Below are positions 25,101 through 37,603 of a stretch of 64,000 bases of DNA, in pieces. Origin of the DNA: Rapana venosa (Eukaryota > Mollusca > Gastropoda > Neogastropoda > Muricidae); assembly GCA_028751875.1 (NCBI GenBank), contig CM054155.1, forward strand, positions 44,688,421-44,752,420, read 5' to 3'. The notes beneath the pieces were generated by a model. It did not search any database and was not told the origin of the DNA. It saw only the letters and a list, made by a program, of their open reading frames with translations. A program made the position numbers and the translations under genes. Every line of letters begins with the position of its first letter. The stretch's first letter is position 1.

Positions 25101-28100
25101 ATACTTAAGATGACAAGAGAACACTGACAGATGAAACTTGGTATGTGTGTATCAAAAGCTACCTGCACATGCATGGCACTTTTCATTAGGGGATATTATG
25201 ATTTTTGACCAAAATAGCTCACTCTAACACAGCTGAATGAAAGATAATGCTGAAAACAGTCGGGAGGAATACGAATATATGACATTTTTACTTCTAAAGA
25301 AAACAAAAAGTGTCAGAATAAGGAACCATGTATGGAATTTTACTGGAAAAGGAGAGTGAACCTGAAGAGGAGAAGGGGTAGGGGGAATATTTCACCATAA
25401 ATGGACAAGTCTCTTTCCCTCACAACACACCCACACACAAAGCCTCCTTACCTATGGGGGCAGCTGGAGATGTACTGGGGTCGTAGTCCTCACAGCCGAT
25501 GCAGCCAGGGCAACCTGGACGATTCTCGTACAGGTAAAAGGTGTCCGGCAACTGGAGCTTACGAGCCCTGGCCACTTGCTCTGGTGTGGGGGTTTCCTCG
25601 TACAAGAACTCCACGTCATCGTCTGAACAGAAAGAAAAACAACCCACCCACTGACTGCTTTTCAACACATACTAGGAACAGATTTTCTCAGGGGAAACAG
25701 ATGAAAGAAAAGCACACAAATAGTGATGGGAAGAGAAAGACAAGGGGTGAGGGGAGGGGATGGTAGGGCAGAGAAAAAATTAAGTGTGTGTGTGCATAAA
25801 TGTGTGCATGGATGTGTGTCCATGCAAGCTTGCATGCATACGTATGTTCAAGAATGTGTATGTACATGTGCAAGCGATCCTTATGTTCAAAATTCAATAA
25901 AAAGGAAGGAGAGCACATAAAATACAAAAGTGGTACACAATATCAGCTATAAGTAACACAGCAAGTACACACACACCAATCACACTCTGTCAGGCATATA
26001 CTTTGACGGGAGGTGCATGGTAACACTAAAACCATAAGAAGCAGAAGCCATATAAAAAAAAAAGAAAAAAAGAAAAAGAATCAGAAGCCAAGAGAGCAGG
26101 CAGAGAGGACAACAAGACAGTCAGTTCTGTACCTTCTTCAGCGGTGAACAATCTCCTGGGCACCCCGGTCCGTTCTGCACTGCTAGCTGCTGCTGCTGCT
26201 GCTGCCATGGGGTCCATCGTTTTGGCGTCGGCTTTGCTGGGCGTTTTCATTTTCTCTCTGGAGTCATCAAACACGGTCTTGAAATGATTGGCGATGTCGG
26301 CATCACGGAAGCGGATGGCGAACTGCTCCATTTTGCCCTCCCCGTCGGTGAAGTCCATGGCGTACCAGACCCAGGCTTTCCCGTCGCTGCGTGGCATGGG
26401 CTTCAGGTCGTGCTCCCCTGTGATGAAGTGGTTGCAGCAAATCTTCAGCACCTGCAATGACAGTGGAAAAGAAAACAACCAAATAAAGAATATTCATTAA
26501 TTCAACGCAAACAAGGGTTTCTTTCTTTTTCTTGTGTACCATTAGGATACCAAGTCTGCCTGTATATTTGCATTCTGTAGGTTTCTTTCTTTTTCTTGTG
26601 TACCATTAGGATGCCAAGTCTGCCTGTATATTTGCATTCTGTAGGTTTCTTTCTTTTTCTTTTGTACCATTAGGATGCCAAGTCTGCCTGTATATTTGCA
26701 TTCTGTAGGTTTCTTTCTTTTTCTTTTGTACCATTAGGATGCCAAGTCTGCCTGTATATTTGCATTCTGTAGGTTTCTTTCTTTTTCTTTTGTACCATTA
26801 GGATGCCAAGTCTGCCTGTATATTTGCATTCTGTAGGTTTCTTTCTTGTGTACCATTAGGATGCCAAGTCTGCCTGTATATTTGCATTCTGTAGGTTTCT
26901 TTCTTTTGTACCATTAGGATGCCAAGTCTGCCTGTATATTTGCATTCTGTAGGTTTCTTTCTTTTTCTTGTGTACCATTAGGATGCCAAGTCTGCCTGTA
27001 TATTTGCATTCTGTAGGTTTCTTTCTTTTCCTTGTGTACCATTAGGATGCCAAGTCTGCCTGTATATTTGCATTCTGTAGGTTTCTTTCTTTTCCTTGTG
27101 TACCATTAGGATGCCAAGTCTGCCTGTATATTTGCATTCTGTAGGTTTCTTTCTTTTCCTTGTGTACCATCAGGATGCCAAGTCTGCCTGTATATTTGCA
27201 TTCTGTAGGTTTCTTTCTTTTCCTTGTGTACCATCAGGATGCCAAGTCTGCCTGTATATTTGCATTCTGTAGGTTTCTTTCTTTTCCTTGTGTACCATTA
27301 GGATGCCAAGTCTGCCTGTATATTTGCATTCTGTAGGTTTCTTTCTTTTCCTTGTGTACCATTAGGATGCCAAGTCTGCCTGTATATTTGCATTCTGTAG
27401 GTTTCTTTCTTTTCCTTGTGTACCATTAGGATGCCAAGTCTGCCTGTATATTTGCATTCTGTAGGTTTCTTTCTTTTCCTTGTGTACCATTAGGATGCCA
27501 AGTCTGCCTGTATATTTGCATTCTGTAGGTTTCTTTCTTTTCCTTGTGTACCATTAGGATGCCAAGTCTGCCTGTATATTTGCATTCTGTAGGTTTCTTT
27601 CTTTTCCTTGTGTACCATTAGGATGCCAAGTCTGCCTGTATATTTGCATTCTGTAGGTTTCTTTCTTTTCCTTGTGTACCATTAGGATGCCAAGTCTGCC
27701 TGTATCAGAAACCACGAAAGTTTGTTTTCCTTCGATGTCTTTTGTGATATTTGCAAAGCTGCACCACACAGCTGTCAATGCTTATCACAGTTTCTACATC
27801 AATGAACGTCACAATTCCTTGTCACTAAAAAGCAGGTCTTAGTTTACTTGGTTTCATGACCTGAAAACTCTCAATAAAAGAAAGAGACAAGCCAAATGAA
27901 ACGAGAAGTAGATTTTCACGATCAAGTTGCCATATCCTGCAGCCTGCATCACTTAACTTTTTTCTTCATGGATTTTAAAGCAGAAACAGCTTAGCACTTG
28001 CAAGGGCATGTGCAACACTTCCTAGGCCATAATCACCTCAGACAATCAACAAAGACACAAACAATACCCACAGGGGCAGAACAAGCCAAACACTGAAACT

Positions 28101-31100
28101 GCCAAGTTTCTCACCTGCTCCCTCCTCATGAGCAGACGGATGCGACCGGTCTCTTTGTGCCGCAGGATCTTTACCGTGCCCAATCCCCGCTCCTTCCACT
28201 CTCCGCTGGTGAAGCGGTACAGTTTGGCTCGACTTTCAAACAGAATGTCCTCGTCCTCCTCTCCGGTCTTCATGTCTGTCTTTTCCGGCAAGGACACCAC
28301 CGGTTCAAAGTAGATGTGGGAGTCTTCTCCTTCCTGGCGACAGAACATCGCAACAAGATGTGTGAGGTAACTGTGATAAAACATCTGGGCGTTTGGTAAG
28401 AGGTCTTAACAGTGCACATTTCAACATCCCTTCTATGAACACCATCCACAAATTCTGACATATAAAACAGAGTTTTCAGCAGGCCCGATGTATGAATATG
28501 TATTGAAAAGGGCAAAAGTAAAAGAAAACCTTTGGTTTTAAAATGTACCTTTTTGAATTAATAAAATACAGAGTATTTTCTAGTACTGGCATTTATCCGT
28601 ACCAACTTCTGCCCATTCTTCTATGATGTTGACTGCTCCATTTAAACCAGTGTACTGAGTTCTTACAGGCAAGTTCATACAACGATAATTCAGCAGCCTG
28701 CCTGACCACACAAAGAATCCACCACCCAGTACCACAGGCAGGTTTACCTTATTGAGGTAGAAGCCTTGTTCGTCCACCTCGGGAGATCGCGGGGAGGCGG
28801 CCTGCTGCGCTGCTGCTGCTGCTTCTGCAGGCTGAAGGTGAACTGGAAGCCCGTCTTGGTCGTACCATCCTTGTTGGTCTCCGTCGTCGGGGAAGACACC
28901 TGACCCAGCCGGGCCTGGAAGCTGGATGGCTGAGAACTCTCCGAGGAGGCTGGGGCGGCCGAGCCGAAGAGAGACGCCTGAGGTTTCTGATCAGAGTCTG
29001 CCTCCTCAGAGGTCAGCAGCTGCTTCAACAAACCCGAACACGTTTCAGATTTCTCTGCCGTCGGGGCAGGGGCTTGTGGTTTGGCAAAGGTAAAGCCGGG
29101 CTCTTTTCCAGCACCGTCCTGGGTTGCTGAAGCTCCGGGGGCAAAACTGAACCCTGAGGGGGCCTGGCCAGCAGCAGCAGGGGCAAACAACCCTGCAGCA
29201 GGGACCGCTGTGGTCGTGGTGGCTGATGTGGTGTTTGAGGCAGCAGTGGCAGTGGCAGTGGCAAACCCAGGAGCAGTCGTTGAGGCACTAGCCGCTGACT
29301 GTGTGCCAAACACGGATGTTGGCGCTGTGCCAAACTTGAATGTAAACCCACCAGGAGTGGGGGCAGCAGTGGAGGTGGTAGTAGTAGTAGTAGTAGTAGA
29401 GGTGGCACTGGTAGATTCTGCAGGCTTGGTGGAAGTGAACTTGAACCCTGTAGTCTCTGATGACGAGGACGATGCGGGAGATGTCCCAAACTTGAAGCCA
29501 CCAGTGGTAAAAGCTGGTTTGGCATCTTCCTGTTTGAAATGCAGAAAATGACTTTGTGAGAACAAACAAATCATATATGTTTATACACACTCAAACAAAA
29601 CGCCAAATGGAGCAAAGACAGTAATTCACACATCCCGGGACCAACGAACAAAAAAAGATATGCCCAATTATCTGATTCAAGGGAATATGTTGTTGTCAAC
29701 ACAATACAGGCAAGGTTGCCACTCCGAAATTTTTTATAATTAAAAAAACAAACAAACTAAAACACCCTGAAATAGCAGGACTTGAGGGATGCCTCACGTA
29801 GTGTGTAATAATAAATAGTCAACAGAAAAAAACCCAACAGACACTGGCTAGAAAACTACCTGTGCATCACAAAGGGAAAAAAAAAGACTCTCCTTCCCCC
29901 TAAATAGTTATCTTGTGCACAAAAAGGAGCTGAACTCTTTATTTCTCAAATCAGACTAGCATTCACAACTTGCAAATAAACTGCTTTTGTTGGTTTTGTG
30001 GAGGGGAGGGGGGGTTTATCCCCCTGAAGTGCAAGCATCTCAAGGTAACGGGAGACCACTCTGCCAACAAACCACCCACCCACCCACCATCACAAAATGT
30101 GAAACAACTCACACTCTTGGCAGGACCACCGCTACTGCTTGTGCCAAACTTGAACCCGCCAAAAGTGCCGGCAGGCGCAGCGGAGGAGAAGGGGCTGTCT
30201 TTGGCTGCTGCTGCTGCTGCATGCTGGGCATCCTCCGCTCTGGCGCCGGGCTTCAGGGTCTGGCAGGCCGGGCACTGGAGAACGTCGGCCGTGTTGCTGA
30301 CGTAGCAGCCCTGGCACTCCCAGCTGCCCTCTGCCGGCCTGAACATCTCCGCCAGGGATGGCTGAAAACCAGAATCCACTCCGCTGGTTATGCTTTGTGG
30401 AGCGCAGTCTGGAAGCCATGCCAAGAGTACTACACGGTCACCCTACAGTGGTCTCTTGATTACACCAAGAGTGGCTGTACAGGGTCTCCACTGATGCTAG
30501 CACCAGCTCTCTTTCCATATAGTTTGTCCTTACATTTTAAAAAAAACAACCTGATTAACTATTCACATGTTTAAAGAAAAGGATGACAATCCCTAAGATG
30601 GCTTCAGTTCATGACTTTGATACTAGTCCTTCGGATGAGACTATAAACCGAGGCCCCGTGTGCGAATGCACGCAGAACATCTTGCGCACATGTTAAAACC
30701 CGTTTCGCTTTTTCGAAGAGTAGGCCATTGTGTGCCGGTGGGAATGGATGACAAAATTGACAAAACTGCATACACATGGGGACTGGATGAAAAAAAGTGC
30801 ATGAGTGCTTATTCCATTATCCTCGAAATAAAAAAATAAATGAATAAACAAAATAAATAAATACTAACCAGCCCATTATTTATAGGAAAATAATCTAGTT
30901 TTAAAAAGCACCAGTTAGGGAATGATACAGTGTTAAGTGTAAAACCTTCTCATGCTTTTACTGCTTTGTACTGAAACCGAGGTACGCCTGAACGTGATAA
31001 TGGATACAAACACCACTTAGGATTTAGAATTGCTTGGTGCTGGTAAAGCACACACTTCTACAGTCTCCCCTGTTTATCTTTCTGTTCAGCATCAGAGCTA

Positions 31101-34100
31101 GTCTTATTTAAGGGGGACCACGGCATAGACTTTCACAAAAATTTTGTAAAAAATGACTTTTGGGATAATGGTTGTATTTGGTCAAGTAATGTCTCAACTT
31201 CACATTTTTGTTACTTATATTGTTTGTTTTGACCGATATCATACCAAATAAAATCATTTTCTGACGTGGGTGTGTGTGAAATTTGAGCGAATGTGGCCAA
31301 AAAACGCAAAAATTGCATCGGTTTTGAGATCGTCGCGCTCGCTGACCTAATTCTCTACCCCCCCTTCCATGGTATCAATGTGAAGGTCATTCACTGACCT
31401 ACTTTCTGACAACACTTGTCAGTGGATAACTTCACTCACGGAAACACACGAAGAGCGAATCCGAAGGAACCCGAAAGGCATTTACTGATCGCATATGGTT
31501 GAGTCGAAGTCTGTGATTGGCTTGTGGCCGTAAAAAAATAGCTGATTGGTTCTAAGGGTCACGTGACTGTTATCCAAGATGGCGGGTGTTTTCTTCTGAG
31601 TTCGATCGACGCACGAGTCGGACCAGTTTTTTAGCCAAAGTGTTTTACTGAAAGCCTCAAAAATGCCAAAATATGCCGAAAACAAGTGTTGGACTATAAG
31701 TGCCATCAGCAGAAGGAATAGAAAACGGACGAAACGGAAAATGGACTGACGATCGTCAGCTGAAGTGGTGACCGACTTTCGCCGTGCCGTGAACAACTCG
31801 CGATGTCGCTTGCCAGCCACTCTGACGTGATAATTGGAAAATGTTCTCCATAAAACGTGTGTCAGTGGCTGGCATTGACACTAGTTCTGATAAAGGTCGA
31901 TTGCGCAAGAAAAATAAACCGATCCGTGAGCCGCAACTTTTCAAACGATCGCAGAATATCGTCATTGATGTGTCAACCTTAGAAAGTTTGGTGACAACGT
32001 AAAAGTGCACTAAATGTTAAAAACTCCGAGCTAAAGGTACACAAAGTTGAATAGCTACATTTTCCACCATTTACATTTGTTTTGGGAACGTAGCTGACGA
32101 TTTTTTTTCTTATCAAGTCAAGTGTTGTTGGAACTTAGCAAGCTTACAGTAGTGTATTTCTGTTTTGCAGTTTGCTCTTTGACCAGGGCTATTCACTGTA
32201 TTCACATGTCTGCTCACATACACAAATATTGCATTAAAAAAATCACACATTTCTGATGTTTTCACATCATAAGACCCATCAGCATGCATTCTTTTAATTG
32301 CTGCAGAAAGAGGCCAAGGACTGAATTCTTTGTTTTGTCTTCTGAAGTCCTGTTCCACCATCTCTTTCCACATTCATTTTTTCTTCTCTTTTTCCTCTTT
32401 TTTTTTTCTTCTTTTCTTTTCTCACTTTCTCTCTTGTATTTTCCATTCTCACACAGTTTATTGTTTTGCATACTCATACACATTATTACAAATTTTAATG
32501 TATAGATCTACATTCAAAGCTGAGATGAAGATTGATCAGCATGCAGTCTGTCTGGAGGCGAGGTACTTTTCCTGCAACACTATGCTTGATTTTGTGGCAG
32601 GGAGCAATGCAGAAGTGTTTGTAGAGAAATCAGACATTCTCAGAGTGAAAACAGCCACTAGAAAATCATCTGCCATGGCCAAAGAGACAAGGGGGGAAAA
32701 AAACACCTGTAAGGCATGCGGAAGGCAAACATAGCCAGGCAGGCATAGGGGGGTGTATGCCCCAGGAGCCTCCTGAAAATTTTATTTTATAAGAAAAACT
32801 ATCTCTAATCACTCAGTATTGTTGGCCTATTGTTATTTTACCATGCATAATTTTTTTAAATGTTTAATCATGAGTTTCATTGATTTAATTATCAACTAAT
32901 CTTTACGGGCGTTTTTTCTCAAAAGTGGGTTTTTCAGCTGGGTCAGTCGTTTGGCCCCTCTGTAACTTCTGACCTAATGGAAATAATTCAATGAAATTTG
33001 GCATACTGGTGTAGAAAACATATGCTGAGTGCAATGGTACAGTTTCAGCTCTGTAGCTGTTATAGTTTTTTCAATACCAGGTGATTAAAAAAAACAAAAA
33101 GGGTGAAAATTTTTTCGCGTTTTGGAGATGACAGAAATCAATACTTTATTAACTAAAACATCTTTTTTTGGTGATCATTGCACAAAGTGACATCAAATCA
33201 AACTAGAAAAATTATCAACACCATTATGTAATGCATATTTTGAAAGCAGCAGAGGGGCTAAACAGCGACCCGTATTTTTTTTGAAAAATTATCACATTAT
33301 CATATCTGTTTGACTTACATACTTCAAACTTGGCACAGATAGCCATATTAATGCACTTAGTATGTGTACCAAATTTCATTGAGATATCTTTACTAGTTCC
33401 TGAGAAACAACAATTTGTAAAAAGTGACGCAGTGGTCCCCCTTAAACACTATAATCACAATGAATACAAACAGCACTTAACAATTACTTAGCTCTGATAA
33501 CACAACATGCCAACATTCTCACTTGTTTCTTTTCTGTAGCTGGGGAAGTCTGAAACTTTCTTACTACAATCACGAGGAATACAAACAGCACGTAACATCA
33601 CTCAGGGCTAATAAAACACACCTGCCCATTCCTCACCTGTTTATCTTTCTGTTCTGCAGCAGGGGTAGAGCCCGAACTTGAACCCTCCCCCACCTGTGGT
33701 TCCAGCACTGCCCCCCAAACACGCTGGGCTGGCTCTGAGCCTCCCCACCCAAGGAGAACCCGCCAAAAGTGCCGGCAGGCGCAGCGGAGGAGAAGGGGCT
33801 GTCTTTGGCTGCTGCTGCATGCTGGGCATCTTCCGCTCTGGCGCCGGGCTTCAGGGTCTGGCAGGCCGGGCACTGGAGAACGTCGGCCGTGTTGCTGACG
33901 TAGCAGCCCTGGCACTCCCAGCTGCCCTCTGCCGGCCTGAACATCTCCGCCAGGCTCTGCACCGTCCCCACACAGAAAGACATGAAAGATGAATGATCTG
34001 CACATCTCTGCACCGTCCCCACACAGAAAGACATGAAAGATGAATGATCTGCACATCTCTGCATCGTCCCCACACAGAAAGACATGAAAGATGAATGATC

Positions 34101-37100
34101 TGCACATCTCTGCACCGTCCCCACACAGAAAGACATGAAAGATCTGCACATCTCTGCATCGTCCCCACACAGAAAGACATGAAAGATGAATGATCTGCAC
34201 ATCTCTGCTACAGTCTGCATCATCCCCACACAGAAAGAATGAAAGATGAATGATCTGCACATCTCTGCACCGTCCCCACACAGAAAGAAATGAAAGATGA
34301 ATGATCTGCACATCTCTGCACCGTCCCCACACAGAAAGACATGAAAGATGAATGATCTGCACATCTCTGCATCGTCCCCACACAGAAAGACATGAAAGAT
34401 GAAAGATCTGCACATCTCTGCTACTGTCTGCATCATCCCCACACAGGAAGAAATGAAAGATGAATGATCTGCACATCTCTGCTACTGTCTGCATCGTCCC
34501 CACACAGAAAGAATGAAAGATGAATGATCTGCACATCTCTGCTACTGTCTGCATCGTCCCCACACAGAAAGAATGAAAGATGAATGATCTGCACATCTCT
34601 GCTACAGTCTGCATCGTCCCCACACAGAAAGAATGAAAGATGAATGATCTGCACATCTCTGCTACTGTCTGCATCATTCCCACACAGAAAGAAATGAAAG
34701 ATGAATGATCTGCACATCTCTGCTACTGTCTGCATCGTCCCCACACAGAAAGACATGAAAGATGGATGATCTGCACATCTCTGCATCGTCCCCACACAGA
34801 AAGACATGAAAGATGAATGATCTGCACATCTCTGCTACTGTCTGCATCGTCCCCACACAGAAAGAATGAAAGATGAATGATCTGCACATCTCTGCATCAT
34901 CCCCACACAGAAAGAAATGAAAGATGAATGATCTGCACATCTCTGCATCGTCCCCACACAGAAAGAATGAAAGATGAATGATCTGCACATCTCTGCATCA
35001 TCCCCACACAGAAAGAAATGAAAACATGAATGATCTGCACATCTCTGCTACAGTCTGCATCATCCCCACACAGAAAGACATGAAAGATGAATGATCTGCA
35101 CATCTCTGCATCATCCCCACACAGAAAGAAATGAAAACATGAATGATCTGCACATCTCTGCTACTGTCTGCATCATCCCCACACAGAAAGACATGAAAGA
35201 TGAATGATCTGCACATCTCTGCTACAGTCTGCATCATCCCCACACAGAAAGAAATGAAAGATGAATGATCTGCACATCTCTGCATCGTCCCCACACAGAA
35301 AGAATGAAAGATGAATGATCTGCACATCTCTGCATCGTCCCCACACAGAAAGAATGAAAGATGAATGATCTGCACATCTCTGCATCATTCCAACACAGAA
35401 AGAAATGAAAGATGAATGATCTGCACATCTCTGCATCATCCCCACACAGAAAGAAATGAAAAGATGAATGATCTGCACATCTCTTGCATCATCCCCACAC
35501 AGAAAGAAATGAAAAGATGAATGATCTGCACATCTCTGCTACTGTCTGCATCATCCCCACACAGAAAGAAATGAAAGATGAATGATCTGCACATCTCTTG
35601 CATCATCCCCACACAGAAAGAAATGAAAAGATGAATGATCTGCACATCTCTGCTACTGTCTGCATCATCCCCACACAGGAAACATCCAGATGCATCTCAA
35701 CAGTTTGGACATCTCCAGGCAGAAACCAACAACTGAAGTTAACGGTGCAGACTTCACTGATGGTCTTGATTTTTGCTGGAATTTGCATGTTCGGACTGTC
35801 AGTTTCACTCACATTCAGACATGAGAATGGAAAGAGTGAAAGAGGAGGAAACAGTGGCTGAGGGGGTGGGGGTTGCCTAGGTTCCAGTGGGTCCAGGGCC
35901 CTTGGTGGGGAACAGGGGACTTTGCCCTATAAAGCTGAAGAATTTCTGTAATCTTCACATCAGAAAATAACACTAGACACCACATTTTCAATACATCAAG
36001 GGAGTGTTGAGACAACAAATTGCAAAGAAGTTCAATCCTTCTTTGCTGGAAGTAGAAGAGTTAACATCAGTGTAATTCTGTTTCTGGCGACACTAATCGT
36101 TTTGTTAGACCTTATGCCAAGAAACATTTCATCTGGAACATAACAACAAATCACAGCTTTCAAGCAGAAGAGAAGGGGAAGGGTGGTGATCTAAGGAAAA
36201 GTACAGCTTACCTTAGTGCGCTCAGTCGTATCAGGATACTTGGGAGTAGCAGCAGGAGCAGGAGAAGCAGACGGAGAAGCTGCTGCCTCAGCCATCTCCC
36301 TCTGACAGTTTTCAAAGGCCGTCTTGAACTCGGCGGCGTTGTCTGGGTTCTTGAACTTGATGGCAAACTTCTCAATCTTCATCTCCTCCTCAGCATAGTC
36401 ATGGGCGGTGTAGCACCAGGTGCGATCAGAGGCGCTGAGAGGAGTCAGCTTTACGTCCGGGGAGATGACGTGGTTCGCACAAACTTTCAACACCTGGTGG
36501 TAACAACAACATTTGTTGGCAGACACAGCTGTAGTCGCAAAAGTCAAAATTTTAATTTCAGTTCGTCATAAGGACAATAACTGTCTGCAAAAACAAAGAT
36601 TCACTCTGTTTACATATTCAAAGCAATACATGAAGGATAACATCAGAGGTTTCCCTAAGGTAGATAAGTCCTAATCCAGTGATCATTCAGCCTTTGAATG
36701 CTTACGTGCATGCATGTTTGAAAACTCCATGATTTTAATGTGCACCCATAAACAGTGCTTCAGGCTGGTCACTGGGTTCCTCCCCTAGGCCAGAGCACTG
36801 ACAGGGAAGAGGTGACAACCTGATGTGACCTCTGTGGTCAGCGTGGCCATAAACGATATGACTGGATTGGATTAGAGTACTGATAGGGAAGAGATAGGTA
36901 AGGTAAAGGTGTCCCATAACCTATAAGGTCGTAGGGGAGCGAGGCGTCAGAGACCTCACTTCTCTAGGGCCAGCATATTGAGGGTGGCGCCCATCTCCTC
37001 TCCCTCGCTGTTTTACCTTCCCTGACCCTAAAGAGGGCAGGTACCCAGTTACAGCTGGGTGAACTGGGGGACTATACTGAACCAAGGCGCGCAAACGGTC

Positions 37101-37571
37101 ACCTATCCAACTGGTAACCACGCTCGACGCTGCTCAACTTGGCTGGGGGAAAGTGAGTGCTCCGACCACTGAGCTATCCCGTCCCCATGGGAAGAGATAA
37201 CAAAGCGTAAATAAAACCTTTCAACTGAAACAATGACCTGACCAACTAATCAGCAATGTAGTCAACTTTTCCATCAGATAAATAAAACCTATCAAGGCAA
37301 GAAAGAGCCATGAACAAATGTCCACCAATCAAGTATGATGCTGCTGCTGCTGCTTAAAGAAAGCCGTCATGCGCTAGACAACACCTGTAACTTCTCTTTC
37401 AGTCGCTACTTTCACCGTCCCTGTCTCTGCCCATAGCCTGTGGAAAGGCCGGGAGGGGAGGAAATCTAGCGTTTTTACACATTATGAAAGTTTCAGGTAT
37501 TCAATCAAGGCAAATCATTCTGAATGTAAGATAGTGCTTGACACCAGACCCCGTCAGACCAGCCAGCCCCG

Positions 37572-37603
<32 letters not shown>

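Noticed and set aside
29081..29551. Plus-strand 156-codon Ala/Val-rich frame
   Set aside because: Antisense shadow of the FG exon.
33598..35645. Long minus-strand frames repeating [10 protein letters not shown] and FLCGDDAEM
   Set aside because: Products of the minisatellite, open in three frames because the units lack stops. The zinc-finger frame they run into begins at a splice site.
26514..35690. CRISPR-like arrays (regular repeats with spacers)
   Set aside because: Units are contiguous tandem copies without unique spacers, and the DNA is from an intron-bearing animal gene.
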